Shown: piece after piece, positions 28,805 to 37,038 of the stretch
Layout of the letters: each line of letters opens with the position of its first letter
How positions within the stretch are numbered: the first letter of the stretch is position 1
Source: Nitrospirota bacterium
Lineage (GTDB): Bacteria > Nitrospirota > Nitrospiria > SBBL01 > JAADHI01
Direction of reading: 5' to 3'
Assembly (NCBI GenBank): GCA_029261195.1
Contig: JAJDBU010000032.1
Location: 1-55,056 of the forward strand
Length of the DNA: 55,056 nucleotides
The notes under the pieces: model-generated
Seen by the model: only the letters and a program-made list of their open reading frames with translations
The model's database searches: none
What the model was told of the DNA's origin: nothing
Translations under genes and position numbers: made by a program

Positions 28805-29952
28805 GCCGAATCGTCTACTTCGTTATCCCTCTCAAGGCCCTCCGGCGTGGCGAGACAAACCCTGTCTTTACCGTTGGTTTTTGCGCAATACATGGCGGCA
28901 TCCGCTTTTTTGATTAAGAGTTGTCGGGTTTCTGAGCGGGAATACGTATATCCGATATGGGTTTGAAGCGATGAAAGGCCGATGCTGAAGGTCAGTTTTT
29001 CGATGAAACCTTTCGGTCCTCTTTCAGGCAGGTAGGGTCTCGATAATACCTCGAATTTTTTTATCGCAGTACAAATTGCCCGGGCAACCTGTTCAGCCTC
29101 TGAGAGGCTTGCCTCGTTAAAAATAATAATAAACTCATCGCCCCCGTATCGAGCGATGGTCGTTCCCTTCTTTGGTACAATTTCTTTCAGAATCCGGGCA
29201 ACATCCTGCAAGACCCGGCTTCCGCACAGGTGGCCGAAATTGTCATTCACTTCTTTAAAATGGTCCAGATCGGCAAAGAGCAAAATGAGATCCTGTTCAC
29301 GTCTTTTTTTCGCCTGCCGGATATCCTGGTCGAGCTTCACATAAAAATAGCGGTCGTTAAAGAGGCCTGTGAGTCCATCCTGTTTCGACATTTCAAGGTG
29401 TGTTCTGGCAAAGAGGACATTTTGAATCAAGGTTGAGGTGTATCCTGCAAAGATTTCGAGTAAGTGTAATTCCTTTTCAGAAAAGTTGTTTTTCTCTTTA
29501 CGATTGATCATTTCGATGACACCGCAAACAGAGGATTCAATAATGATCGGCGCGCAAATAATTGATCTCGTTTTAAAACGACTCACTTGATCCCGCTTTG
29601 CAAGGAAGGTCTTATCTTCATGGATATCTTTGTATAAGTAGGCTTGGGCAGAAAGATAGCTCCTCCCGGCGACTCCGGAATTCACCGCGAGCTTCATTCC
29701 CGGCAGATTGGATGATCCCGTGCCAAAACAAGCGACAAAAACAAGCTCCTGGAAAGTCGTTTCTCCTTTTTTTCTGATGGGATCATCTAACAAAATTGAC
29801 CCGGCCTCAGAAGGAACAAACTGATTTGCCTTTTTTAATACCTCTTTTAATATCAGGTCGAGAGCCGGGGTGTTTTCGTCGGGTTGTTTGCTCTGACGTT
29901 CCCGGCTCAAAAGTCGATTGAGTTGCTCTTTTCCTAAGGTGTGGAGACGCAT
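28801..29952 (-). CDS. GAF-GGDEF diguanylate cyclase
   Basis: A 383-residue cytosolic protein with a GAF sensor domain (about 30-185) and a GGDEF domain (about 190-365) that makes cyclic di-GMP. The catalytic motif is intact (ARYGGDEF, GGDEF at 270-274), as are DGLTGLFNDRYF and the metal Asp in LLFADLDHFKEVND. No RxxD inhibitory site is seen in the usual place a few residues before GGDEF, so product feedback is probably absent. A ~25-residue insertion (PYLPERGPKGFIEK) follows. It could connect to the exopolysaccharide-like locus downstream on the map, but that link is speculation. Confidence 0.93.
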   Translation of the reverse strand: MRLHTLGKEQLNRLLSRERQSKQPDENTPALDLILKEVLKKANQFVPSEAGSILLDDPIRKKGETTFQELVFVACFGTGSSNLPGMKLAVNSGVAGRSYLSAQAYLYKDIHEDKTFLAKRDQVSRFKTRSIICAPIIIESSVCGVIEMINRKEKNNFSEKELHLLEIFAGYTSTLIQNVLFARTHLEMSKQDGLTGLFNDRYFYVKLDQDIRQAKKRREQDLILLFADLDHFKEVNDNFGHLCGSRVLQDVARILKEIVPKKGTTIARYGGDEFIIIFNEASLSEAEQVARAICTAIKKFEVLSRPYLPERGPKGFIEKLTFSIGLSSLQTHIGYTYSRSETRQLLIKKADAAMYCAKTNGKDRVCLATPEGLERDNEVDDSA

Positions 29953-30062
29953 TGCGGGCTAAAATACTCTCTTTAAAAGAAGGGTGTCAAGACGGAAATC
30001 TTGAAAAAATACCAGACGAATTAAATAATTTTAATCTGTTCAGGCACAGGAATAAAAATGGC

Positions 30063-30099
30063 AAAAAAAAGAGGGGAGCCTGTAATAAGCTCCCCTCTT
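30063..30099 (-). terminator. Strong intrinsic terminator after the copper-site-like protein gene
   Basis: On the minus strand an 11-bp perfect stem (AAGAGGGGAGC, 30099-30089, with its complement at 30079-30069) and a 9-base loop are followed by eight T (30070-30063). It ends the transcript of the gene at 30127-30969. Confidence 0.93.
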
Positions 30100-30126
30100 T
30101 CAAAAAATATCCGCTAAAAAAACGGC

Positions 30127-30969
30127 TTATTTTGCTGCGAATTCAAAGTTACCTGAGGCAGTTCCACCACCGGCGACTTCGATATCCATGCTCTTGAAAC
30201 CGTAAGTTGAGTGAAAGGCACTCAACTTGTATTTTCCTGCCGGGACATCACCGATCGAATAGCTGCCATCGTCATTGACAACGGCGTAGTAAGGGTTTCT
30301 GACCGGCACGGCCCAGACATTCATATAGTTGTGCTGATCGCACTCAATCTTCATGTTGGTGCTACCTTTTTTAAACCAGGTTTTTTTGACCTTCAGGGCG
30401 ATTTCCTGGCCCTTTTTCGGAATCGGTTTATTGAAGATTGTTTTGTTTAGAGGGCCTTTGCTCTCATAGCCATGCGGGTTGTGGAGCACGCCTTCGGCTG
30501 TCTTCGGGTCGCTGGGATCAGCATCCAGGTTCATCACTTTGATGACCGATTTTTCGCCTGTTTTCTTGGCGTTGACCACAACTGTAACCTGACGGGAAGG
30601 GCCCTGGCCTTCAGCAACGAGAAATTCGCAGCCTTCGGCAACGATCTTAGTTTCAATTGTTTTAAAAGGCTTGCCGGCTTTGACTTCTTCAATAAACACG
30701 ACGACATCGCCGAGTCCACCGTCCTTGACACGGACATCAGGGCGAAAACGCACGCCACCTTTAGCCTTCACTTTTCCGCAAAACTCCGCCTGAGGAAAAC
30801 CACCCAGACCAAACTCTTTGTCTGCTGGCGGGGTGCCATTAAACGCAACTTTCCCTGAAATTGTGCCACCGTTGCTGACTGGACCTCCGGAATACTTTGC
30901 AAAAACCAGTGTTGACGACAAAAAACCAATCGCAAGCGTCACACCGAATACTTTAAAAAACTTGCTCAT
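30127..30969 (-). CDS. Secreted carboxypeptidase-regulatory-like / cupredoxin-type protein
   Basis: A 280-residue exported protein (signal peptide 1-24, VFAKYS). It starts with a beta-sandwich opening GGTISGKVAFNGTPP and has FCGKV, VEGC-like EGCEFLV and VLHNPHGYE in the middle. A distinctive KIECDQHNYMNVWAV box follows, and the C-terminal carboxypeptidase-regulatory-like sandwich reads YAVVNDDGSYSIGDVPAGKYKLSAFHS. The Cys-His-Met spacing of the box (CxxHxxM) suggests a copper site, as in related periplasmic proteins of metal- and nitrogen-oxidising bacteria. No enzymatic activity can be claimed. It has its own promoter, long leader and strong terminator, indicating a well-expressed single-gene unit. 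Confidence 0.8.
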   Translation of the reverse strand: MSKFFKVFGVTLAIGFLSSTLVFAKYSGGPVSNGGTISGKVAFNGTPPADKEFGLGGFPQAEFCGKVKAKGGVRFRPDVRVKDGGLGDVVVFIEEVKAGKPFKTIETKIVAEGCEFLVAEGQGPSRQVTVVVNAKKTGEKSVIKVMNLDADPSDPKTAEGVLHNPHGYESKGPLNKTIFNKPIPKKGQEIALKVKKTWFKKGSTNMKIECDQHNYMNVWAVPVRNPYYAVVNDDGSYSIGDVPAGKYKLSAFHSTYGFKSMDIEVAGGGTASGNFEFAAK

Positions 30970-31012
30970 CTATCTCTCTCCTTGTTGGGGTTATGAAGAA
31001 AAAGGAGTACAT
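30953..31012 (-). CDS. Candidate upstream leader peptide overlapping the next gene start
   Basis: A 19-codon frame begins at ATG 31012 (MYSFFFITPTRREIDEQVF) with AGGAG six bases before it, and ends 14 bases inside the following gene in a different frame. Its ribosome-binding site lies in the 5' arm of the hairpin at 30997-31029, and its first codons fall in the loop and 3' arm. Translation of this peptide could open the hairpin and couple ribosomes to the downstream start. This is inference from layout. Confidence 0.35.
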   Translation of the reverse strand: MYSFFFITPTRREIDEQVF

Positions 31013-31029
31013 ATTGCTCTCCTTTTTCT
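30997..31029 (-). promoter_or_regulatory. Leader hairpin sequestering a ribosome-binding site
   Basis: An 11-bp perfect inverted repeat (AGAAAAAGGAG / CTCCTTTTTCT) with an 11-base loop sits in the 190-base leader between the predicted transcription start near 31159 and the ATG at 30969. It lacks a following T-run in the minus direction, so it is probably a translational or stability element and not a terminator. Confidence 0.55.
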
Positions 31030-31165
31030 CCTAACGGCTTATCTCAACTACAACGGACTAAAAAAATAATTGTTCCTTCTGATGTTTATAGACCTTATCC
31101 CCCCAATCAAGGTCATTGGCTTAAAAAAGCAAACATACCTTAGCATCCGAGGATGAAGCGCGAAC

Positions 31166-31194
31166 ATAATATTGCAAGCCAATTCGTTTGTCAA
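31166..31194 (-). promoter_or_regulatory. Near-consensus sigma70 promoter for the copper-site-like protein gene
   Basis: On the minus strand a perfect TTGACA (31189-31194) is followed after exactly 17 bp by TATTAT (31166-31171). The predicted start near 31159 leaves an unusually long 190-base untranslated leader. Confidence 0.8.
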
Positions 31195-31249
31195 GATGGA
31201 TTTTTCTTTAATATTTAGAGAAAATTTTCCTCGATTTTTTATGCCAAAT

Positions 31250-31615
31250 CTAAAGTGGTTTGCAGAATTTCGAGAGAATTAACTCATGGCGCTGATTAAA
31301 TTCAGACTGAATTCCAGGGGCCAGTTTTTCCATAGAAAACGCTTTTTTTAACAAGTCTGAGGCCTTTTCCAATTGCGAGCGTGTCGGGTATTCAAAAGGG
31401 GCCTCAATCGAAGCGAAGACGAGATTTGCCTTTTCTCGAATTTCAATGGCTTTTGCTTCCAGCCAGTCTTCCGAAAGTACTTCCTCTGTCAATGTAAGTT
31501 CATTCTTTTGCAGTGCAAGCAGAAATGCCGCCAGAATCAGATCTCGTACCGTATTTGCTGAGAGTGCCTTCTTTGACAGCTTTTCCTGAATAAATTGCTC
31601 CGGCTGATTAAACAT
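31250..31615 (-). CDS. Small helical protein, unknown
   Basis: A 121-residue protein, predicted mostly alpha-helical and soluble (KLSKKALSANTVRDLILAAF, EDWLEAKAIEIREKANLVF, SQLEKASDLLKKAFSM). No signal peptide, metal motif or named domain is recognised. Its start lies close to the start of a divergent secreted-protein gene, so the two probably share a very short promoter region. Confidence 0.65.
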   Translation of the reverse strand: MFNQPEQFIQEKLSKKALSANTVRDLILAAFLLALQKNELTLTEEVLSEDWLEAKAIEIREKANLVFASIEAPFEYPTRSQLEKASDLLKKAFSMEKLAPGIQSEFNQRHELILSKFCKPL

Positions 31616-31680
31616 CTGTGTTCTCCACTCTTATGACCGCTTTATTGACACCTATGGGTTCTTCTGGCAACATGCTCGGC

Positions 31681-32688
31681 ATGACACCCCAGCGGAATAT
31701 TATCAGCTATTTTCTATTTTTTCTATTCCTAATCAACAATATCACCTTCCTCCAAAAGGCCTCCGCTGAAGCGGAAAACAACACAAAAAAAACCGACTCA
31801 ACAGATGATTTCGGCGAAACTGTCCTGCACTCTGATCGATTTATCTTTAGGGGTAAGAATGTCGATGATCTATTCCTTGTCTTCCTAACCTTTGAACGTG
31901 GCATTGACACGGATCGGATTTTTGGAGAATTTCTTGGCGCGGTCTTCGAAAAAAACCAGATGGCTTTTCTAGAGGGGAGCGCCAAATACCCTTACCAGTC
32001 GAGTGACTTTGAAAACATCTTTCCTTCTTATCACACCAAAGTTGAAGGGACATCCGAATCGGGCTTTATTTTGAGCTATGATGGCGGTGACTACACCCTC
32101 AAGATTTCAAGTGGTCCGGTTGTCCCCCTCTATCAACCGCACAAGGGAGAAACACTCAAACGGACCATCGGCATTGCCGAAGCAGTGGTCACAGTACACG
32201 GGAAGGAATACTGGGGAGATCTCATTCATGAGTCGATGGTTTGGAAGGGATTTACGGCCCTCAGCCGACATGAGCATCTTTATAAAAATTACCAAGCCTT
32301 CTATCTCAAAACTGAAAAGGGCCGACAAATCTACCTGCATCAAAATAAAGCCGACAATAAGGCCTTCCTGAAAAAGTACCCGCTTTCTGAAAGCCTCCAA
32401 TCCGAGGGAGGCTTCATTATAGAAAATCAAGAAATCATTCACTCTTTCAAAGCGCCCATCCCTTTAACATGGCTCAAAGAAAAAAGAGCTTCGCTTGGCC
32501 TCTACACCGTCCCTCAGCAATGGCGCATTGACACCACCGAAACATTGGGTTCACTCTTCATCTGGCCACGGGGAGAGGTATCGAAAAACTGGTTTTATGG
32601 TGGATACTACCTGATGGCAATCGAAGGCCAGCTCAAAGAGGGGGATGAGGAAGAACGGGTTTGGGGCTTAGCAGAGTATTTTCACTAG
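31681..32688 (+). CDS. Secreted protein of unknown function
   Basis: A predicted exported protein of about 335 residues: a hydrophobic signal (ISYFLFFLFLINNITFL, cut near KASAEAE), then a long beta-rich domain. Recurrent strand patterns are HSDRFIFRGKNVDDLFLVFLTFERG, AFLEGSAKYPYQ, YTLKISSGPVVPLY, YWGDLIHESMVW and GGYYLMAIEGQL near the end. The overall look is lipocalin-like or AttH-like, but I cannot name the family. The frame is open from a GTG at 31618; the ATG at 31681 is preferred because it places the signal peptide at the N-terminus. No clear Shine-Dalgarno precedes any candidate. Convergent with the lipoprotein gene that follows. Confidence 0.65.
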   Translation: MTPQRNIISYFLFFLFLINNITFLQKASAEAENNTKKTDSTDDFGETVLHSDRFIFRGKNVDDLFLVFLTFERGIDTDRIFGEFLGAVFEKNQMAFLEGSAKYPYQSSDFENIFPSYHTKVEGTSESGFILSYDGGDYTLKISSGPVVPLYQPHKGETLKRTIGIAEAVVTVHGKEYWGDLIHESMVWKGFTALSRHEHLYKNYQAFYLKTEKGRQIYLHQNKADNKAFLKKYPLSESLQSEGGFIIENQEIIHSFKAPIPLTWLKEKRASLGLYTVPQQWRIDTTETLGSLFIWPRGEVSKNWFYGGYYLMAIEGQLKEGDEEERVWGLAEYFH

Positions 32689-32724
32689 TGTTGTTCAAGT
32701 GTGAGAGGGCGGTTTCAGGAGGCC

Positions 32725-33546
32725 TTAATTCTCATCATTATCAGGACGATCAGGAGCTATTCCTCCTGTCACAAAAGACCACCTTAAATTTGGATTCGTA
32801 GAGAGTGAGTTTCCCGATAAATCCCTAATTCCTTTCACTCCAGCAACAATTTCTACGGTGTAGTTTTTATTCGGCCTGAGTTTTTTTGGATTTGGCGTGA
32901 AAGTAATTACTTTAGGTGACGGAGAATCTAGTATCCCTTTAGCCCCTTCGTTGATACTAAACACCGCATCCGTAACAGTTGTTGGATCGATATCTTCGCT
33001 AAATTCGACTGTAATCACTTGATCCAAGGAAACCCCCTCGGTCCCGTCATCCGGGATTTTAGAAACAATGCGGGGAGGCACCTTGTCTCTCCCCGCATCA
33101 GGTGGAGTATTCAGACCCGGATCGTCAATTGTCGTAAATTTCCATGACTTCCCCAAAATTGCCTGCCCTGATAAATCTTGTACCTTAGCGCTTACTGTCA
33201 CGAAATACTGTGTGGAAAATTCGAGGTCTTTATTCGGTCTAAAGCTTGATGATTTGAGCCCATGAGTTATAGTCCCTGCTTCTGATTGCTGACCTCCAGC
33301 TTTTTGCAAGAAAAAATTCCCAGGTGTGATGGTTTCTGAATCCATTTCCTTATTGAATCTCACAATGACAGCCTGGTTCACAGATACACCACTAACATCA
33401 TCAAATGGACTGTTTGAACTCACTTGGGGCTTTGGAGCGGGTACAACTCCCCCGCAATCAAGAAGAAAAAGCGATAGTATGAACAGTTTTAAAACCAGAT
33501 AGGGAGAATACTTTCCCTTCATATTTTTTTCTGTTGCACCTTGCAT
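32725..33546 (-). CDS. Lipoprotein with two SbsA Ig-like (Big_5) domains
   Basis: About 273 residues. The start at 33546 is chosen because AAGGAG stands five bases before it. A hydrophobic signal (LVLKLFILSLFLLDCGG) supplies a probable lipidated Cys, although LLDC is an imperfect lipobox. Two ~100-residue SbsA Ig-like (Big_5) repeats follow, each opening with a P.V...P.DG..GVS..Q...V.F...MD..T pattern (FDDVSGVSVNQAVIVRFNKEMD; DDGTEGVSLDQVITVEFSEDID) and ending with a W.FTT/W.FVT strand. Such domains bind or scaffold cell-surface glycans and proteins. It is probably the last gene of the minus-strand glycan locus, 50 bp after the outer-membrane barrel. Confidence 0.82.
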   Translation of the reverse strand: MQGATEKNMKGKYSPYLVLKLFILSLFLLDCGGVVPAPKPQVSSNSPFDDVSGVSVNQAVIVRFNKEMDSETITPGNFFLQKAGGQQSEAGTITHGLKSSSFRPNKDLEFSTQYFVTVSAKVQDLSGQAILGKSWKFTTIDDPGLNTPPDAGRDKVPPRIVSKIPDDGTEGVSLDQVITVEFSEDIDPTTVTDAVFSINEGAKGILDSPSPKVITFTPNPKKLRPNKNYTVEIVAGVKGIRDLSGNSLSTNPNLRWSFVTGGIAPDRPDNDEN

Positions 33547-33620
33547 TACGTCTCCTTCCTCGCCTGGCAAAAGACACGGGCACCAAGCGTCTACTAATTT
33601 TTACGATAAAGCCCCTTATA

Positions 33621-34979
33621 TTACAATAGGTAACGTATCTTAATCTTTGCCAAAAAAGCATTGTCTGCCCCGGGGAAAGCCGACCCTGGAAGGAAAAAAG
33701 CCGCAAGAGCCTCGACCTTTAAGTCTGTCGTCACTTTCCAACCAAAAACCAGGTCAATTTCATCACCCAAGTCCCGTGATTCCCCATTTGGATCTGGTTT
33801 TATCCCGACATCCCTGAGCTCATTTTCTCTCTCTTGAAGTGCCCAGACCTGTTGAAAATGATGATAGATCAGGTCAATGGACGCCTTTTTCAGAGGGCGA
33901 ATCCCAAAGGCAAGGGTTCCGACCACCAAATTACTTAGTTCAGGTTCAAACAGTTCTCCATATTGCTCTACCTTGATCACCCCACGCAGTTTTGAAGAAT
34001 TATCCTGCAGACCCGTCTGACGAAAACTTCTGTCCCGATTGTCATCCGGGTTGGAATCACCCGATCCGAAGGCATAGCCAATAGTGACGGCGGGTTTGAA
34101 ACGATGCTTAAAACGGGAGGTCCAACCGACATCGAATGCAAATCCGCTAACATTTTTACCCGCCTCATCACCACGAACAATCGCCGCTTCCAACCAGTAT
34201 TTCTGTCTCTTGATCGACTTCCCCTTCCAGGAAACCCCGATAAAGCTTAGATTTAGGCCGGTCGGATCATTTTCGGAATGGTCTCCGCGTCGATTGATGA
34301 GATAAGCTACAGCCTTATCTTTTTCCCAGATATCATAAACACCATACAGAATTAGGTTTTTGATCCTATCTTCCGCATCCTCAGGATCAAGAATATTGCT
34401 GCTATAGGAGAATTGCAGCTCCAGTCTGTTATTTTCATAAAATAGACGCACCGCATCAAGCGTTTCATCAAAAACCCATTCCCGAAAGTCCTTAAACCGC
34501 TGTCTCCCAACTTGGAGGCGCAGCTTGGGGTGAAGGAAGCCCCGCCAAGTCACATACCCCTTTCTAAAATCCAGTTCCGTTTCATCTTTCGTTTTACCCT
34601 CGCCTTCGTCAAACCGAACTTCACGTTGAATCCGAACCTCTCCGAAAAATTCAAACCGCGGTTCGAATACCCTTGAATCCGATAACATCAACGCAGCAAT
34701 TGAGAGGCTCCCTCCTGTACGAAGGTCACGGTCGTCTTCTCCATCATCAAGATCCCGGTTATCTCGAATCCGCTCCTCAAAATTCAGCTTTGCCCCCCAT
34801 GAAAACTTCGTCGTGACTTCATGGCGTAATGGTGGTGAAGCCTCAGAATCAATTTCAATCGCGATGTTTTCCAATTCACCCTTTTCCTCACCGGCCTTCG
34901 CATTAGCGATAGGTGGAAACTGAAGCGAAATAGATATTATCATAATTAAATAGATTATTTCAATAAAACGACTATACAT
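33621..34979 (-). CDS. Outer-membrane beta-barrel, alginate-export (AlgE)-like
   Basis: A 452-residue exported protein (signal peptide ending ANAKA, about residue 29) composed of alternating amphipathic strands ending in an aromatic/leucine terminus (IKIRYLL), typical of outer-membrane barrels. VGRQRFKDFREWVFDETLDAVRLFYE and the GFLHPKLRLQVG strand are the signature stretch of alginate-export-family proteins. It would form the outer-membrane exit for a polymer or lipid-linked sugar. It follows the ABC exporter by 9 bp, suggesting a coupled inner/outer-membrane route. Confidence 0.82.
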   Translation of the reverse strand: MYSRFIEIIYLIMIISISLQFPPIANAKAGEEKGELENIAIEIDSEASPPLRHEVTTKFSWGAKLNFEERIRDNRDLDDGEDDRDLRTGGSLSIAALMLSDSRVFEPRFEFFGEVRIQREVRFDEGEGKTKDETELDFRKGYVTWRGFLHPKLRLQVGRQRFKDFREWVFDETLDAVRLFYENNRLELQFSYSSNILDPEDAEDRIKNLILYGVYDIWEKDKAVAYLINRRGDHSENDPTGLNLSFIGVSWKGKSIKRQKYWLEAAIVRGDEAGKNVSGFAFDVGWTSRFKHRFKPAVTIGYAFGSGDSNPDDNRDRSFRQTGLQDNSSKLRGVIKVEQYGELFEPELSNLVVGTLAFGIRPLKKASIDLIYHHFQQVWALQERENELRDVGIKPDPNGESRDLGDEIDLVFGWKVTTDLKVEALAAFFLPGSAFPGADNAFLAKIKIRYLL

Positions 34980-34988
34980 ATATATTTC

Positions 34989-36875
34989 CTATATTGTTTT
35001 CAAATGTTGACACCGGAATAATTCAGCATAGTAGCCTTTCCCGGCAAGCAGCTCCTTATGTGTCCCATTCTCTATATTTTGTCCATTTTTTAAAACGATG
35101 ATCTGATCATAACTTTCCATTTCATCAAACTGATGAACAATGACAAAACAGGTTTTTCCTTTTTGGAAGTTTCGCATAGATGATTGAATGAATCTCGCAG
35201 ATTCGGCATCTACCGCAGAAGTCGGTTCATCTAGAATCAGGATTGAGGGACGTCGAATAATTGCGCGGGCAAGCCCAATCCGTTGTCGTTGCCCTCCGGA
35301 TAAGGTCGCCCCTTGTTCGCCCACAAGTGTGTCATAACCCTCAGGAAGTTCATTGATGAAAACATCCGCGTGGGCTTTTCGGGCAGCTTCTTCAATCACT
35401 GCTTGTGTAGCGTCTATTCTGCCGTACGTGATATTTTCCCGAATCGTTGTTCCTAAAATAATCGCTTCTTGCAATACGAGCCCAATTCTACGTCGGAGAT
35501 TTTTTCTTTTATATTTTTTGATATTAATTCCATCAATCAAAATTTCACCATTCTGAGCTTCATATAAACGAAGGAGAAGTTTTGCAATGGTCGATTTTCC
35601 AGATCCGGAAGCCCCGACAAGCGCGATGCGCTGACCTGGAGAAACCTCGAATGAAACATTCTTTAAGACCGGTTTATTTTTATCGTAGGCAAAAGAAACA
35701 TCTCTAAATACAATGGCCCCATGCAGTTCTTTTACTCTAATCGGGTTGGCTTGGTCTGAAATTTCAGGTTCCATTTCCAAGAGATCTGAAATGCGTTCTG
35801 CACCTGCCATCGCCTTCGATATTTTTGAAGACAACCTTGGAAGTTTTCTTAAGGGACCGTACATTTGTTTTAGATAAGCCATGAAAATCAAAAGATCTCC
35901 AGGGCTCAATAAACCTTTTTTTACCTGTAGTGCTCCAAAAAAAATCGCAAGCACTGTTCCCAATGCGGTGATGACCTCCATGACACGAGTTGTTCTCGCA
36001 GTTAATCTGACAATATGTATGGATTCTTTGAGGGTTTCCTTAGAATCCTCCTCAAAACGCCCTAGTTCATAGCCTTCTCGCGCATACGATTGCACAAGCG
36101 GAATCATTGTGAGCAGTTCGTTGATCCGAGAGGCCACATTCCCCTCTTCTTTTCTTTGTTTTTTTGCTCTCTTCTTGATTCTTTGATAAGAAGAAACCAA
36201 CAGATAAATCAGAGGGGGGAAGGTTAAAAGAACAAGAAATGCAAGCTGCCAATTAAGAAAAAGCATCACAACAAACATGCCAATAATCTTTAAGAAATGG
36301 GATGAAAGCGTAAGGGCTGATTCGGAAAAGGTATCTTTCAGTAGCTTTGTGTCCCCGCTCACCTTCGTGATTAATTCGCCAGATTTGGAACGGTTGTGAA
36401 AGGAGAGTGAAAGCCGTTGAAGGTGAGCAAAAAGCTCTATCCTCAAAATATGAACCAGATGAAACCCTACTTTTGAAGTAATGAATATTTGAAAATAGGC
36501 AAAAAACCCCCTCAAAGCCGCAATCAAAAGGATGGAAATCGATAAGACTCCCAAAGAGAATAGGGGCCCTTTTTGGATAATAGATTCCAATAGCGCAAAA
36601 TTTTCAGGAACAGGTTTTCCCAGAAGGATATAGTCAAAAATAAGTTTTATAGGCCATGGAGCGAGAAGTTCTGCTCCCGTGAAACAGACCATACAGAGGA
36701 TAGCGAAAAAGATCTCGCCTTTGACCTCACTGAAGTGCTCAACTACTATTTCCTTAAAAAGTGGATGTCGTTTGTTTTTCATTTTCTTATTCCACAGTTC
36801 CTGTAGCATCTTGTATGAAATTTTTGCAATATAATCTTGTTCATCTAATGTCTTTAAAAACTCTGCCTCCCTCAT
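34989..36875 (-). CDS. MsbA-type ABC exporter (fused permease-ATPase)
   Basis: A 628-residue half-transporter with six membrane helices (about 55-330) and one nucleotide-binding domain: Walker A GASGSGKST (421-429), Q-loop Gln469, signature LSGGQ (525-529), Walker B ILILDEPT (545-552) and switch His581 in VIVHQF. It resembles lipid A/lipid-linked-oligosaccharide flippases and would work as a homodimer exporting a glycolipid or glycan. About 30 N-terminal residues precede the usual MsbA start, so MKNKRHPLF at 36782 is an alternative start. Its position between kinases/glycosyltransferases and an outer-membrane barrel supports a glycan substrate. Confidence 0.92.
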   Translation of the reverse strand: MREAEFLKTLDEQDYIAKISYKMLQELWNKKMKNKRHPLFKEIVVEHFSEVKGEIFFAILCMVCFTGAELLAPWPIKLIFDYILLGKPVPENFALLESIIQKGPLFSLGVLSISILLIAALRGFFAYFQIFITSKVGFHLVHILRIELFAHLQRLSLSFHNRSKSGELITKVSGDTKLLKDTFSESALTLSSHFLKIIGMFVVMLFLNWQLAFLVLLTFPPLIYLLVSSYQRIKKRAKKQRKEEGNVASRINELLTMIPLVQSYAREGYELGRFEEDSKETLKESIHIVRLTARTTRVMEVITALGTVLAIFFGALQVKKGLLSPGDLLIFMAYLKQMYGPLRKLPRLSSKISKAMAGAERISDLLEMEPEISDQANPIRVKELHGAIVFRDVSFAYDKNKPVLKNVSFEVSPGQRIALVGASGSGKSTIAKLLLRLYEAQNGEILIDGINIKKYKRKNLRRRIGLVLQEAIILGTTIRENITYGRIDATQAVIEEAARKAHADVFINELPEGYDTLVGEQGATLSGGQRQRIGLARAIIRRPSILILDEPTSAVDAESARFIQSSMRNFQKGKTCFVIVHQFDEMESYDQIIVLKNGQNIENGTHKELLAGKGYYAELFRCQHLKTI

Positions 36876-36890
36876 TTCAGGTAAAAGGCT

Positions 36891-37022
36891 CTAATCAATC
36901 ATAAATTCAGGGGTTTTGGGTGCTTCACAGTGGGGGAAGATGGAACCAGATTCAATGATGAGCTGGCCTGATGTTTGCGTTGCTCCTTCCAGCTCATTCG
37001 GGTAATTGATGCAGAAGGTCAA
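36891..37022 (-). CDS. Candidate small ORF before the ABC exporter
   Basis: A frame of 43 codons from TTG (37022) reads with natural-looking composition (LTFCINYPNELEGATQTS, then QLIIESGSIFPHCEAPKTP, ending FMID). It stops 15 bp before the exporter start and begins 17 bp after the kinase stop, filling a gap in an otherwise compact operon. Two Cys and several acidic residues are present. No clear Shine-Dalgarno or ATG supports it, so it could be a remnant of a longer gene. Confidence 0.3.
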   Translation of the reverse strand: MTFCINYPNELEGATQTSGQLIIESGSIFPHCEAPKTPEFMID

Positions 37023-37038
37023 ACAATATTTTTGTCAC

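Noticed and set aside
29952-30197. Plus-strand 81-codon basic frame
   Set aside because: It runs through the intrinsic terminator and the 3' end of the minus-strand gene at 30127; composition is not protein-like.
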